DNA from: Chloroflexota bacterium
GTDB taxonomy: Bacteria > Chloroflexota > Limnocylindria > QHBO01
DNA length: 8,953 nucleotides
Reading direction: 5' to 3'
Assembly: GCA_005882055.1 (NCBI GenBank)
Contig: VBGQ01000013.1
Span: forward strand, 1-8,953
The notes beneath the pieces were generated by a model. The model searched no databases and had not been told where the DNA came from. It worked only from the letters and a program-made list of their open reading frames with translations. Within the stretch, counting starts at the first letter, position 1; every line of letters begins with the position of its first letter. The position numbers were made by a program, and so were the translations under genes. Of this stretch, positions 1 to 6,520 are shown piece after piece.

Positions 1-167
1 CCGAGCTGGGCTTCGAGGTGGCAGGGCGCCGAACCCACTACTACACCGATGACGGCGAGGACGCCCTGGTGATGACCACGCCGGCGCTCCGCTCGCCCGC
101 CATGCGTCACCACGTCGCGCTGGCACGGGAGCGCACGAGTCACGACACCGCCGGGGGAGCCGAGTGA
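1..167 (+). CDS. rimI: RimI-type GNAT acetyltransferase, C-terminal end only (partial)
   Basis: Only the last 54 residues are present, read from position 3 to the TGA at 165-167; the gene begins before the window. The visible part starts ELGFEVAGRR and continues with THYYTDDGEDALVM. This is the closing beta-strand block of RimI: a GF-x-x-x-G-x-R turn, a Tyr-Tyr pair (family knowledge places the general-acid tyrosine of RimI here), then an acidic loop and DALVM. RimI acetylates the N-terminal alanine of ribosomal protein S18 from acetyl-CoA, and homologues act on other N-termini. A tail of about 25 residues follows the fold. The neighbour supports the call: rimI commonly sits directly before tsaD, often after tsaB/tsaE, and here only 18 nt separate the two, in the same reading frame. 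Another GNAT of the same subfamily cannot be excluded from so short a piece. Confidence 0.8.
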   Translation, partial: ELGFEVAGRRTHYYTDDGEDALVMTTPALRSPAMRHHVALARERTSHDTAGGAE

Positions 168-185
168 CCACCGGATGACCGTCGG

Positions 186-1229
186 GTGAACGGACCCCGG
201 ATCCTGGCCATCGAGTCGTCCTGCGACGAGACCGGCGTGGCCGTGGTGGTGGGTGGCCGGCGCATCGAGGCCAACCAGGTCGCGAGCCAGGTGGCAGTGC
301 ACGCCGCGACGGGTGGCATCGTGCCGGAGGTCGCGGCGCGCCAGCAACTCCGCTGGATCGTGCCGACCCTCGAGGCGGCGCTGGAGCAGGCGCAGGTCAG
401 CTGGGATGACATCGACGCGATCGCGGTCACCTACGGTCCTGGCCTCATCGGCTCGCTGCTGGTGGGGGTCAATGTCGCCAAGGCGCTTGCAGCGACCCAT
501 GACCTGCCGCTCATCGGCGTCAACCACATTGAGGGCCACATCTACGCCAACTGGTTGACCGATGGCGACGCTGCGGCGCCTATGCCAGCCGAGCCGCCGT
601 TCCCGCTGCTGTGCCTGGTGGTGTCGGGTGGCCATACGCAGCTGGTGCTGATGGAGGCGCACGGGCGATATCGGCTGCTGGGCCAGACGGTCGACGACGC
701 GGCGGGGGAGGCCTTCGATAAGGTCGGGCGCCTGCTCGGGCTGCCATATCCCGGCGGTCCCGCGATCTCGGCAGCGGCCGAGAGCGCATCGCCGGCCACC
801 CGCTTTCCCCGCGCGCGCACCGACGGCCGCTACGACTTCAGCTTCTCCGGTCTCAAGACCGCGGTGCTGCGCGAGGTGGCCGGGCTTCGCGAGCGTGGGG
901 CCGCGATCCCGATCGACGGGCTCGCCGCCGCCTTCGAGGAGGCCGTGGTCGACGCGCTCGCCGGCAAGACCGCCCTCGCCGCCGAGAGCGAGCCCGTCGC
1001 GGCGGTGGCACTCGGCGGCGGGGTGGCCGCCAACTCGGCCCTGCGCGCCGAGCTGCGCCGCCGCCTCGATGCGCTTGGCCTGCCGCTGCTCGTGCCGCCG
1101 CCGGCCTGGTGCACCGACAACGGCGCCATGATCGGCGCCGCGGCCGGGTTTCGGTTCCTCGCCGGCGATCGCGCGGGACCCACCCTCGAGGCGATCCCCA
1201 ACCTGGCGCTGCCCTGGCTCGACCGATGA
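186..1229 (+). CDS. tsaD: tRNA N6-threonylcarbamoyladenosine synthase subunit TsaD
   Basis: The 347-residue protein has the usual TsaD length and all family landmarks. These are the ASKHA phosphate loop ESSCDETGVAVV (10-21), the metal-binding HIEGH (114-118), SGGHT (147-151), a DDAAGEAFDKVGRLLGL block (170-186), DFSFSGLKTA (217-226), GGGVAANSALR (277-287) and CTDNGAMIG (309-317), whose Asp311 is the expected third metal ligand. With TsaB and TsaE, TsaD moves the threonylcarbamoyl group from TC-AMP onto A37 of ANN-decoding tRNAs, in the cytoplasm. The start is GTG. It is the only usable start after the in-frame stop of rimI at 165-167, and it places the first beta-strand at residue 5, as in the family. 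No good Shine-Dalgarno site precedes it, so it probably relies on coupling to rimI. Its stop overlaps the rsmA start (ATGA). Confidence 0.97.
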   Translation: MNGPRILAIESSCDETGVAVVVGGRRIEANQVASQVAVHAATGGIVPEVAARQQLRWIVPTLEAALEQAQVSWDDIDAIAVTYGPGLIGSLLVGVNVAKALAATHDLPLIGVNHIEGHIYANWLTDGDAAAPMPAEPPFPLLCLVVSGGHTQLVLMEAHGRYRLLGQTVDDAAGEAFDKVGRLLGLPYPGGPAISAAAESASPATRFPRARTDGRYDFSFSGLKTAVLREVAGLRERGAAIPIDGLAAAFEEAVVDALAGKTALAAESEPVAAVALGGGVAANSALRAELRRRLDALGLPLLVPPPAWCTDNGAMIGAAAGFRFLAGDRAGPTLEAIPNLALPWLDR

Positions 1230-2122
1230 ACGGTGATCCGGCCCTGGCCGCCGAGCGCCTGGCCCCGCCGACCCCTGGCCAGCTGCGACGGCTGCTTGCC
1301 GCCGAGGGGCTCCGGCCTCGGCGATCGCTGAGCCAGAACTTCCTGACCGATGCCGCCGCGCTCGACTCCATCGTCGAGGCGGCCGAGCTGGCGCCGGGGG
1401 ATCGGGTGGTGGAGGTAGGTCCCGGCCTTGGGGTCCTCACCCGACGCTTGCTCGCCTCCGGCGCATCGGTCCTTGCCGTGGAGCTCGATCCCAAGCTCGC
1501 GCGATACCTGCGTCGCGAGCTCGCCGGTGTTGCGGGTTTCGAGCTGCTCGAGGCCGATGCCCTCGACGTGCACCCGCGGGAGATCTACCCGGGCGCGCCG
1601 TTGAAGCTGGTGGCCAACATCCCGTACCACATCACCAGCCCGCTCCTGCACGCGTTCCTGGAGGGGGTGCGGCCGCCGGAGCTCGCCGTCCTGCTCGTCC
1701 AGCTGGAGGTCGCCGAGCGGATCGCCGCGGCACCCGGCCAGATGAGCTATCTGTCGGTGTTCGTGCAGAACGTGGCGAGCGCAGAGGTCGTCGCTCGCGT
1801 TCCTGCGGCCGCGTTCGAGCCCGCCCCAGAGGTTGACTCGGCGATCCTCCGGCTGCGGCGGCGGGCGGTGCCCGCGGTTCCGGTGGGCGATGGGCGGGAT
1901 GGGTTCTATCGCCTGGTGCAAGCCGGGTTCCGGCAGCGCCGCAAGCAGATCCACAACGGGCTGACCCGCGAGCTTCCGCTTTCCGCCGAAGAGGTCGCCG
2001 CCGCGCTGGCGGGTTGTGCCATCACCCCCGACCGGCGCCCGCAGACGCTCTCGATGGACGAGTGGGTGTGCCTGTATGCGACGCTGGGCGGTCGCCTCGC
2101 GGCTGCCCCCGCCGGTCGCTGA
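1226..2122 (+). CDS. rsmA: 16S rRNA (adenine1518/1519-N6)-dimethyltransferase RsmA (KsgA)
   Basis: The 298-residue class I SAM-dependent methyltransferase of the KsgA/Dim1 family dimethylates two adjacent adenines in the 3'-terminal hairpin of 16S rRNA late in 30S assembly. Visible motifs are RRSLSQNFL (32-40; the usual LGQNFL with Ser for Gly), the SAM-binding loop EVGPGLGVLT (63-72), the acidic ribose-binding strand end AVELD (84-88), the catalytic NIPY motif IV (131-134), VQLEVAERI (158-166), FEPAPEVDSAI (197-207) and the C-terminal FRQRRKQI (235-242) that contacts RNA. The ATG at 1226 overlaps the tsaD stop as ATGA and has no Shine-Dalgarno site, which points to coupled translation. An in-frame open stretch continues further upstream inside tsaD, but it is Arg-rich out-of-frame translation without family similarity, so I exclude it. 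The stop shares one base with the ispE start. Confidence 0.97.
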   Translation: MNGDPALAAERLAPPTPGQLRRLLAAEGLRPRRSLSQNFLTDAAALDSIVEAAELAPGDRVVEVGPGLGVLTRRLLASGASVLAVELDPKLARYLRRELAGVAGFELLEADALDVHPREIYPGAPLKLVANIPYHITSPLLHAFLEGVRPPELAVLLVQLEVAERIAAAPGQMSYLSVFVQNVASAEVVARVPAAAFEPAPEVDSAILRLRRRAVPAVPVGDGRDGFYRLVQAGFRQRRKQIHNGLTRELPLSAEEVAAALAGCAITPDRRPQTLSMDEWVCLYATLGGRLAAAPAGR

Positions 2123-2982
2123 TGGAGGGCGAATATCGCCTCGCAGCCCCGGCCAAGCTGAACCTCTCTCTTCGGGTGGTGGGAAGACGCCCCGATGGGT
2201 TCCATGAGCTGGAGGGCGTCATGGTCCTGCTGGAGCTCGCCGACGAGCTGCGGCTCGCTCCCGCGGACGGCAACCCCGGACTGCGCGTTGAGCCCGGCGG
2301 CTCCGGCGCTCCAGCCGATCAGGGCCACAACCTCGCCTGGAAGGGCCTCGTCGCGGGCCTTGGCGAGGTATCGCACGACGTCTCGCTCGCGCTCACCAAG
2401 CGCGTTCCGGTTGCCGCCGGCCTGGGCGGGGGCTCGTCGGACGCGGCCGCGGCGTGGCGGCTCGGTCGCCGCGCCGCCGGGTTGCCGGATCGACCGTCCG
2501 ACGACGAGCTCACGGACCTCGCGCGGATTGGCGCGGACGTGCCCTTCTTCGCCGCACAGGCGGCGGTGGCGCAGGTGAGCGGGATCGGGGAACGCGTTGC
2601 GGCGATGCAGCTCGCGCCCGATACAGGACACGAGGTCGTGCTCACGCTGGCGCCTTTCGGTCTCTCGACCGCGGAGGTCTTCGCGGAGCTGCGCGAGGAC
2701 GAATGGGGGAGCGCGGGCCTCGCCGCGAACGACCTCCTGGCACCCGCGCGGCGCGTGCGTCCCGAGATCGACGAGCTCGTACGCCTGGTGCTCGCCGCTG
2801 GAGCGGAACCGCGGCTGAGCGGCAGCGGGCCAACGCTCTTCGCCCTGCTCCCCGACGCGGCACGCGCGGACGCGGTCGCGGGCCACCTCGATCGCGCCGG
2901 CGTGAGCGCGCTGCGGACCCGGTTGCGCACAGAACCGGCTAGCATCGAGACGGTGGCAGCCAGCAGGAAGGAGCCCACATGA
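2122..2982 (+). CDS. ispE: 4-diphosphocytidyl-2-C-methyl-D-erythritol kinase IspE
   Basis: A 286-residue GHMP-superfamily kinase. It phosphorylates the 2-hydroxyl of CDP-methylerythritol with ATP, the fourth step of the MEP route to IPP and DMAPP. Family signatures are APAKLNLSLRV (9-19, with the active-site lysine Lys12), GRRPDGFHEL (21-30), the ATP-binding glycine-rich PVAAGLGGGSSDAAAAW (96-112), IGADVPFF (136-143, with the catalytic aspartate Asp139) and the C-terminal LSGSGPTLFAL (232-242). The ATG at 2122 forms TGATG with the rsmA stop, and the rsmA-ispE order is conserved in many bacteria. Earlier in-frame starts inside rsmA give no family sequence. The gene shows that the organism makes isoprenoids by the MEP pathway. 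This fits the prenyl diphosphate synthase encoded about 3.6 kb downstream, which would use the resulting C5 units. Confidence 0.97.
   Translation: MEGEYRLAAPAKLNLSLRVVGRRPDGFHELEGVMVLLELADELRLAPADGNPGLRVEPGGSGAPADQGHNLAWKGLVAGLGEVSHDVSLALTKRVPVAAGLGGGSSDAAAAWRLGRRAAGLPDRPSDDELTDLARIGADVPFFAAQAAVAQVSGIGERVAAMQLAPDTGHEVVLTLAPFGLSTAEVFAELREDEWGSAGLAANDLLAPARRVRPEIDELVRLVLAAGAEPRLSGSGPTLFALLPDAARADAVAGHLDRAGVSALRTRLRTEPASIETVAASRKEPT
2968..2973 (+). promoter_or_regulatory. Shine-Dalgarno site of ridA
   Basis: AAGGAG lies five bases before the ATG at 2979, inside the last codons of ispE. It is the one well-spaced Shine-Dalgarno site in the left half of the window, where the other genes rely on start/stop overlap. 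RidA can therefore probably be translated at its own rate. Confidence 0.7.
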
Positions 2983-3380
2983 GTCCACGCATGCCGGTGC
3001 AGACCGACGCCGCGCCAGGAGCCATCGGTCCTTACAGCCAGGCGATCGTGAGCGGCGGGCTGGTCTTCACTGCCGGCCAGCTGGGGACCGATCCGGCGAC
3101 CGGAGAGCTGGTGGAGGGCGGGACCGCGGCCCAGGCCGAGCAGGCGCTTCGCAACCTCGAGGCGGTCCTCGATGCGGCTGGGACGGGCTTCGGCAACGCA
3201 TTGAAGGTGACCATCTTCCTGGCCGATATCGCGGACATGCCCGAGGTCAACGAGGTCTACCTGCGCCACATGATGCCGCCCCTCCCCGCCCGGACGACCG
3301 TTGCGGTGCGCGGGCTGCCGCGTGGCGGGCTGATCGAGATCGAGTGCATCGCGCAGCTCGCCGAGCGTGGCGAGGCGTGA
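2979..3380 (+). CDS. ridA: RidA family 2-iminobutanoate/2-iminopropanoate deaminase
   Basis: A 133-residue protein of the RidA/YER057c/UK114 family, close to the usual length. These trimeric cytoplasmic enzymes hydrolyse reactive enamines and imines, such as 2-aminoacrylate released by PLP-dependent serine/threonine dehydratases, and so protect PLP enzymes. Landmarks are APGAIGPYSQAI (12-23), LVFTAGQLG (28-36), NALKVTIFLADI (73-84), the loop PARTT (103-107) with the catalytic Arg105, and LIEIECIAQL (118-127) with Glu120, both at the positions used in active RidA proteins. The ATG overlaps the ispE stop as ATGA and has a good Shine-Dalgarno site. A ridA gene between ispE and glmU is not a placement I associate with a known pathway. 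GlmU and IspE are not PLP enzymes, so its job here is probably general metabolite repair. The Rid subfamily assignment rests on Arg105 and overall similarity. Confidence 0.93.
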   Translation: MSPRMPVQTDAAPGAIGPYSQAIVSGGLVFTAGQLGTDPATGELVEGGTAAQAEQALRNLEAVLDAAGTGFGNALKVTIFLADIADMPEVNEVYLRHMMPPLPARTTVAVRGLPRGGLIEIECIAQLAERGEA

Positions 3381-3388
3381 GCGCGCAG

Positions 3389-3418
3389 TTGACCCTTCGC
3401 GCAGGGCACGGATACCAT
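3389..3418 (+). promoter_or_regulatory. Candidate promoter of glmU
   Basis: In the 73-nt gap between ridA and glmU, TTGACC (3389-3394) is followed after 18 nt by TACCAT (3413-3418). These resemble the -35 TTGACA and the -10 TAnnnT of housekeeping sigma factors. Transcription would begin near 3425, leaving a leader of about 30 nt before the GTG at 3454. The gap breaks an otherwise overlapping gene chain, which supports an internal promoter. It is a match by eye only. Confidence 0.45.
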
Positions 3419-3453
3419 CGCCGCCTGTTTCCGCCCCTGGAGCTCCACACATC

Positions 3454-4905
3454 GTGCTAGCCACCGCGGCCATCATCCTGGCCGCTGGCCAGGGGACGCG
3501 GATGCGTTCCCGCCTGCCCAAGGTCCTCCACCCGCTCGCCGGCCGGCCGATCCTCGGCCACGTACTCGACGCGGTGGGGCGAGCCGGGATCGAGCACCGG
3601 GTCGTGGTGGTGGGGCACGGAGCTGAAGAGATCGAGGCCTTCCTGGCCGGTGCGCCGAGCGTCCGCCAGGAACCCCAGCTGGGCACCGCGGACGCGGTCC
3701 GGGTCGGGCTCGATCGGGTTCCGACGAGCGTCCGCCAGGTGCTGGTGACCGTCGGCGACGCGCCGCTGATCCCCGCGGAGCTGTTCGAGGCGCTGGTCCG
3801 CGAGCAGGCGGACGGCGAGGCGGCGATCGCGCTGCTGACCGCGGACGTCGCGGACCCAACCGGCTACGGGCGGATCGTGCGCGACGAGCGTGGAGACGCA
3901 CGGGCGATCGTGGAGGACGTCGACGCAGATCTCGAGACCCGTGGCATCGCCGAGATCAACGTGGGCACCTACTGCTTCGACGCGGCATGGCTGCGCGCCA
4001 ACGTCGGCGACGTGCCTTCAAGTCCCAAGGGCGAGTTCTACCTGACCGATCTGGTGGCGCCGGCAATCGCGGCCGGGCGCCGCGTCCGGGTGTTGCGCGC
4101 TCCCGACGCCGAGCTTGCGATGGGAATCAACGATCGCGTGCAGCTGGCGATCGCCGAACGCCTGATGCGGCGCGCCATCGCGGAACGGCACATGCGCGCC
4201 GGCGTGACCATCACTGACCCGCTCACCACCTACATCGATGCCGGCGTCGAGATCGGGCAGGACGCTCGCATCGAGCCGTGGACGGTCCTCAAGGGAGGCA
4301 CGGTCATTGGCCAGGACGCGGTCATCGGTCCCAATGCCCAGGTGCTCGACAGCCGCATCGGGCCACGCAGCGTGGTGTGGGCCAGCATCATCGAGGAGTC
4401 CGAAGTCGCGGAGGACGTCGAGATCGGTCCATACAGCCACCTGCGACCGGGCTGCCGCATCGGTCCTCGCTGCCGGATCGGCAACTTCGCGGAGCTCAAG
4501 AAGTCACAGGTGGGTGCTGGGACCCAGCAGCACCATTTCAGCTACCTGGGAGACGCCGAGGTCGGGGAGGACGTCAACGTCGGTGCGGGCGCGGTGACCG
4601 CCAACTTCGACGGCGTCAACAAGCACACCACGGTGATCGGCAGCGGAGCCTTCATCGGGGTCGACACGACGCTGCGCGCTCCCCTGACGATTGGCCCCGG
4701 AGCCAGGACCGGGGCCGGAGCGGTCGTGACGCGTGACGTGCCGGCCGGCAAGACCGTGGTCGGCATGCCCGCACGCAACATCGAGCTGCGGCGCGGACGC
4801 CGTACCCCGGTGGGTGCCGCGGAGTCGGCGCAGGGCGCGGACCCGGGCGGAACCGGGAACCTGAACTCGCACACAGGAGGCGGCGCGCCCAGCCCCGATG
4901 CCTGA
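3454..4905 (+). CDS. glmU: Bifunctional GlmU: N-acetylglucosamine-1-phosphate uridyltransferase / glucosamine-1-phosphate acetyltransferase
   Basis: A 483-residue bifunctional enzyme making UDP-GlcNAc for peptidoglycan and glycan synthesis. The N-terminal uridyltransferase domain (about 1-225) shows LAAGQGTRM (9-17), LPKVLHPLAGRP (21-32), QLGTADAV (75-82), GDAPL (101-105), GYGRIVR (137-143) and EINVGTY (167-173). From about 250 a left-handed beta-helix of hexapeptide repeats (IGQDARIE, VIGPNAQV and so on) forms the acetyltransferase. LRPG (330-333), ELKKS (347-351), HHFSYLGDAEVG (360-371) with the expected catalytic His361, and NFDGVNK (384-390) match the acetyl-CoA and substrate sites. I chose the GTG at 3454 because the Rossmann strand begins four residues later. 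A GTG at 3367 would add 29 non-homologous residues overlapping ridA. A weak GGAG at 3439-3442 lies 11 nt upstream. About 35 C-terminal residues are Gly/Pro-rich and beyond the usual end. The stop overlaps the next start by 8 nt. Confidence 0.96.
   Translation: MLATAAIILAAGQGTRMRSRLPKVLHPLAGRPILGHVLDAVGRAGIEHRVVVVGHGAEEIEAFLAGAPSVRQEPQLGTADAVRVGLDRVPTSVRQVLVTVGDAPLIPAELFEALVREQADGEAAIALLTADVADPTGYGRIVRDERGDARAIVEDVDADLETRGIAEINVGTYCFDAAWLRANVGDVPSSPKGEFYLTDLVAPAIAAGRRVRVLRAPDAELAMGINDRVQLAIAERLMRRAIAERHMRAGVTITDPLTTYIDAGVEIGQDARIEPWTVLKGGTVIGQDAVIGPNAQVLDSRIGPRSVVWASIIEESEVAEDVEIGPYSHLRPGCRIGPRCRIGNFAELKKSQVGAGTQQHHFSYLGDAEVGEDVNVGAGAVTANFDGVNKHTTVIGSGAFIGVDTTLRAPLTIGPGARTGAGAVVTRDVPAGKTVVGMPARNIELRRGRRTPVGAAESAQGADPGGTGNLNSHTGGGAPSPDA
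4875..4880 (+). promoter_or_regulatory. AGGAGG motif upstream of the CNNM gene
   Basis: A perfect AGGAGG sits in the end of glmU, 17 nt before the ATG at 4898. This is longer than the usual 5-9 nt spacing, and no alternative in-frame start lies nearer. It may still recruit ribosomes, or it may be incidental to the Gly-Gly codons of glmU. Confidence 0.35.
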
Positions 4906-6379
4906 AGGCGGCAGTGGCGGCAGCGCCACCGGCAATCCATTCCTCGACCTGGCGATCGTTGTCGTCCTGATCGTCGTGAGCGGCTTCTTCGCGGCCGCGG
5001 AGCTGTCGCTGATCACCGCCAGGCGCCACCGCCTGAGCCAGCTCGCGAGCGAGGGAAATCGGTCCGCACAGGTCGCCCAGGGGCTGATCGAGGACCCGTC
5101 GCGCTTCCTGGCGACCATACAGGTCGCGCTCACCTTCCTTGGGTTCCTGGCCTCGGCGGTAGGCGCCGTCTCGTTCTCCGGATCGCTGGCCGACCTGATC
5201 CGCCTGATCCCCCTGCAGTTCCTGCGGGACGCCGCCTCGACGATCGCCTTCCTGCTGACCACGCTCCTGATCGCGCTGGCCTCGATCATCGTCGGCGAGC
5301 TGGCGCCCAAGACCCTGGCCCTCAGCTTCGCGGACCGCTTCGCGCTGTTCGTCGCGCGTCCCATCGCCTTCATCGAGCGCGTGCTGAGCCCGTTCATCTG
5401 GCTGGTGACGCTCGTCTCAGGGTTCCTCGTGCGCGCCCTTGGTGGCAAGGAGCGGCCGCAGGGCGGATACCTGTCCACCGAGGAGCTCAAGCTGCTCGTC
5501 GAGACGGGTTCCGAGCAGGGCGGGATCGAGGAAGAGGAGAAGGAGATGATCCACGGGGTCATCGAGCTCTCCGAGACCAAGGTCCACGAGGTGATGGTGC
5601 CGCGCATCGGGATCCGCGCGGTCGAGGTCAACGACTTGCTCGACGAGGTCCTGGACATGGTCATCCGCGCGGGGCACAGCCGCGTGCCGGTCTACGAGGA
5701 GAGCCTCGACAACATCGTGGGCGTCCTGTACGCCAAGGACCTGCTGCCCTACCTCAAGAGCGACGGCAAGTCTCCCAAGGAGATCGACGTCCGCGCGCTG
5801 GTCCGCCCGCCGGTCTACGTGCCGGAGACGAAGGCGGTCGACGAGCTGCTGCGCGAGATGCAGGTCGCCAAGCGGCACATTGCGATCGTGGTCGACGAGT
5901 ACGGCGGGACCGCGGGCCTGGTCACCATCGAGGACATCGTCGAGGAGATCGTGGGAGAGATCCAGGACGAGTACGACATCGAGGAGACCCTGGTGGAGCC
6001 GATACCGGGCGATGACCTGGTCGCCTTCCGGCTCGACGGCCGGGTCGGGATGGACGACCTGCGCGACCTGTTCGACCTCCCCGATGAGGAGGAGGAGGAC
6101 GAGGAGGCGTACGACACGGTCGGCGGCTACATCATCCACCGCGTCGGCCGCATCCCGCTGCCCGGCGCGGAGATCCCGTTCCGCGAGGTCACGCTCCGCG
6201 TCGAGCGCGCAGACTCACGCCGGGTCCTCAAGGTGATCGCCTCGCGCCCGCGCCCGGAGGAGGAGAACGGCGGCCTCCCGGACGCCGAGGCCGAGGGGTT
6301 TGACCGTGACGAGGCACGCGAGCGTGCGCTTCACGACACGCCCAGCGCGGCGCGCTCCGGGACCGATACCCGAACCTAG
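4898..6379 (+). CDS. CNNM/CorC (HlyC-CorC) family membrane protein with CBS pair
   Basis: A 493-residue protein with the full HCC/CNNM architecture. An N-terminal DUF21/CNNM transmembrane domain has hydrophobic segments near 16-38, 73-95, 112-134 and 148-178, with conserved FFAAAELSL (30-38) and VGELAPKTLAL (132-142). Then come an acidic helix (TEELKLLVETGSEQGGIEEEEKEMI, written here as TEELKLL...EEEEKEMI, 194-218), a CBS pair (about 232-355) opened by VMVPR (232-236) and closed by DEYGGTAGLVTIEDIVEEI (333-351), a CorC_HlyC domain (about 365-449) and a charged tail to 493. Related proteins are linked to Mg2+ (and in some species Co2+) export or homeostasis, with the CBS pair sensing Mg-ATP. 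'Hemolysin' is a historical label. The specific ion cannot be read from the sequence. The ATG overlaps glmU by 8 nt, so the gene is probably co-transcribed with it. An acidic run lies at 396-403 within the CorC domain. Confidence 0.93.
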   Translation: MPEGGSGGSATGNPFLDLAIVVVLIVVSGFFAAAELSLITARRHRLSQLASEGNRSAQVAQGLIEDPSRFLATIQVALTFLGFLASAVGAVSFSGSLADLIRLIPLQFLRDAASTIAFLLTTLLIALASIIVGELAPKTLALSFADRFALFVARPIAFIERVLSPFIWLVTLVSGFLVRALGGKERPQGGYLSTEELKLLVETGSEQGGIEEEEKEMIHGVIELSETKVHEVMVPRIGIRAVEVNDLLDEVLDMVIRAGHSRVPVYEESLDNIVGVLYAKDLLPYLKSDGKSPKEIDVRALVRPPVYVPETKAVDELLREMQVAKRHIAIVVDEYGGTAGLVTIEDIVEEIVGEIQDEYDIEETLVEPIPGDDLVAFRLDGRVGMDDLRDLFDLPDEEEEDEEAYDTVGGYIIHRVGRIPLPGAEIPFREVTLRVERADSRRVLKVIASRPRPEEENGGLPDAEAEGFDRDEARERALHDTPSAARSGTDTRT

Positions 6380-6400
6380 AACCGCCGGGGCCGCCGCACC

Positions 6401-6438
6401 AGTCGCGGTTGATATCTCTCCCCGTAGTACAACCGACT
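6401..6438. repeat. Hairpin overlapping the left arm of the intergenic inverted repeat
   Basis: AGTCG-(CG)-GTTG at 6401-6411 pairs with CAACCGACT at 6430-6438. This gives nine base pairs with one 2-nt bulge around an 18-nt loop. It shares bases 6430-6437 with the left arm of the long inverted repeat, so the two folds exclude each other. It may be a terminator for the CNNM transcript or part of a switching fold. No U-tract follows. Confidence 0.5.
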
Positions 6439-6520
6439 GATTCCCGGGAAATCACGCCGCTCGCAGTACCGGGAGGCGTACCGGCGACGGTTCCCGGCAG
6501 ATTTGGGTCGCTTGTACTAC
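6424..6520. repeat. 97-bp inverted-repeat element with nested stems
   Basis: GTAGTACAA (6424-6432) is the exact reverse complement of TTGTACTAC (6512-6520). After one C-C mismatch the arms continue with CGAC (6434-6437) against GTCG (6507-6510). Further in, CCGGGAA (6444-6450) pairs with TTCCCGG (6491-6497), and inside that ACGCC (6454-6458) pairs with GGCGT (6475-6479). The whole unit can fold as one long irregular hairpin in RNA or single-stranded DNA. TTCCCGGGAA at 6441-6450 is also a perfect 10-bp palindrome. The position between convergent genes fits a bidirectional terminator or a MITE/REPIN-like insertion. I see no clear target-site duplication directly abutting the arms. I do not recognise a family. 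Confidence 0.65.

Noticed and set aside
3381..3402. GCGCG/CGCGC hairpin after ridA as a terminator
   Set aside because: Only five pairs of a very common word with a 12-nt loop and no T-run; it also overlaps the candidate -35 of glmU.
3367..3453. N-terminal extension of glmU from GTG 3367
   Set aside because: The extra residues are Arg/Pro-rich, overlap the ridA end and lie over the candidate promoter. GlmU proteins begin a few residues before the LAAGQGTRM loop.
2319..3686. Long - strand open frame (about 455 codons) across ispE, ridA and glmU
   Set aside because: It is antisense to three well-identified genes. Its translation is Arg/Ser/Ala/Pro-rich without motifs, the usual shadow of GC-rich coding sequence.
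4504..5664. - strand open frame (about 386 codons) opposite the glmU end and CNNM start
   Set aside because: A Ser/Arg/Thr-rich shadow of two certain genes, with no start context or motif.
6424..6520. Integron attC site or IS end
   Set aside because: The arms do not contain the GTTRRRY/RYYYAAC core boxes, no transposase or integrase is in the window, and no target duplication directly abuts the arms.
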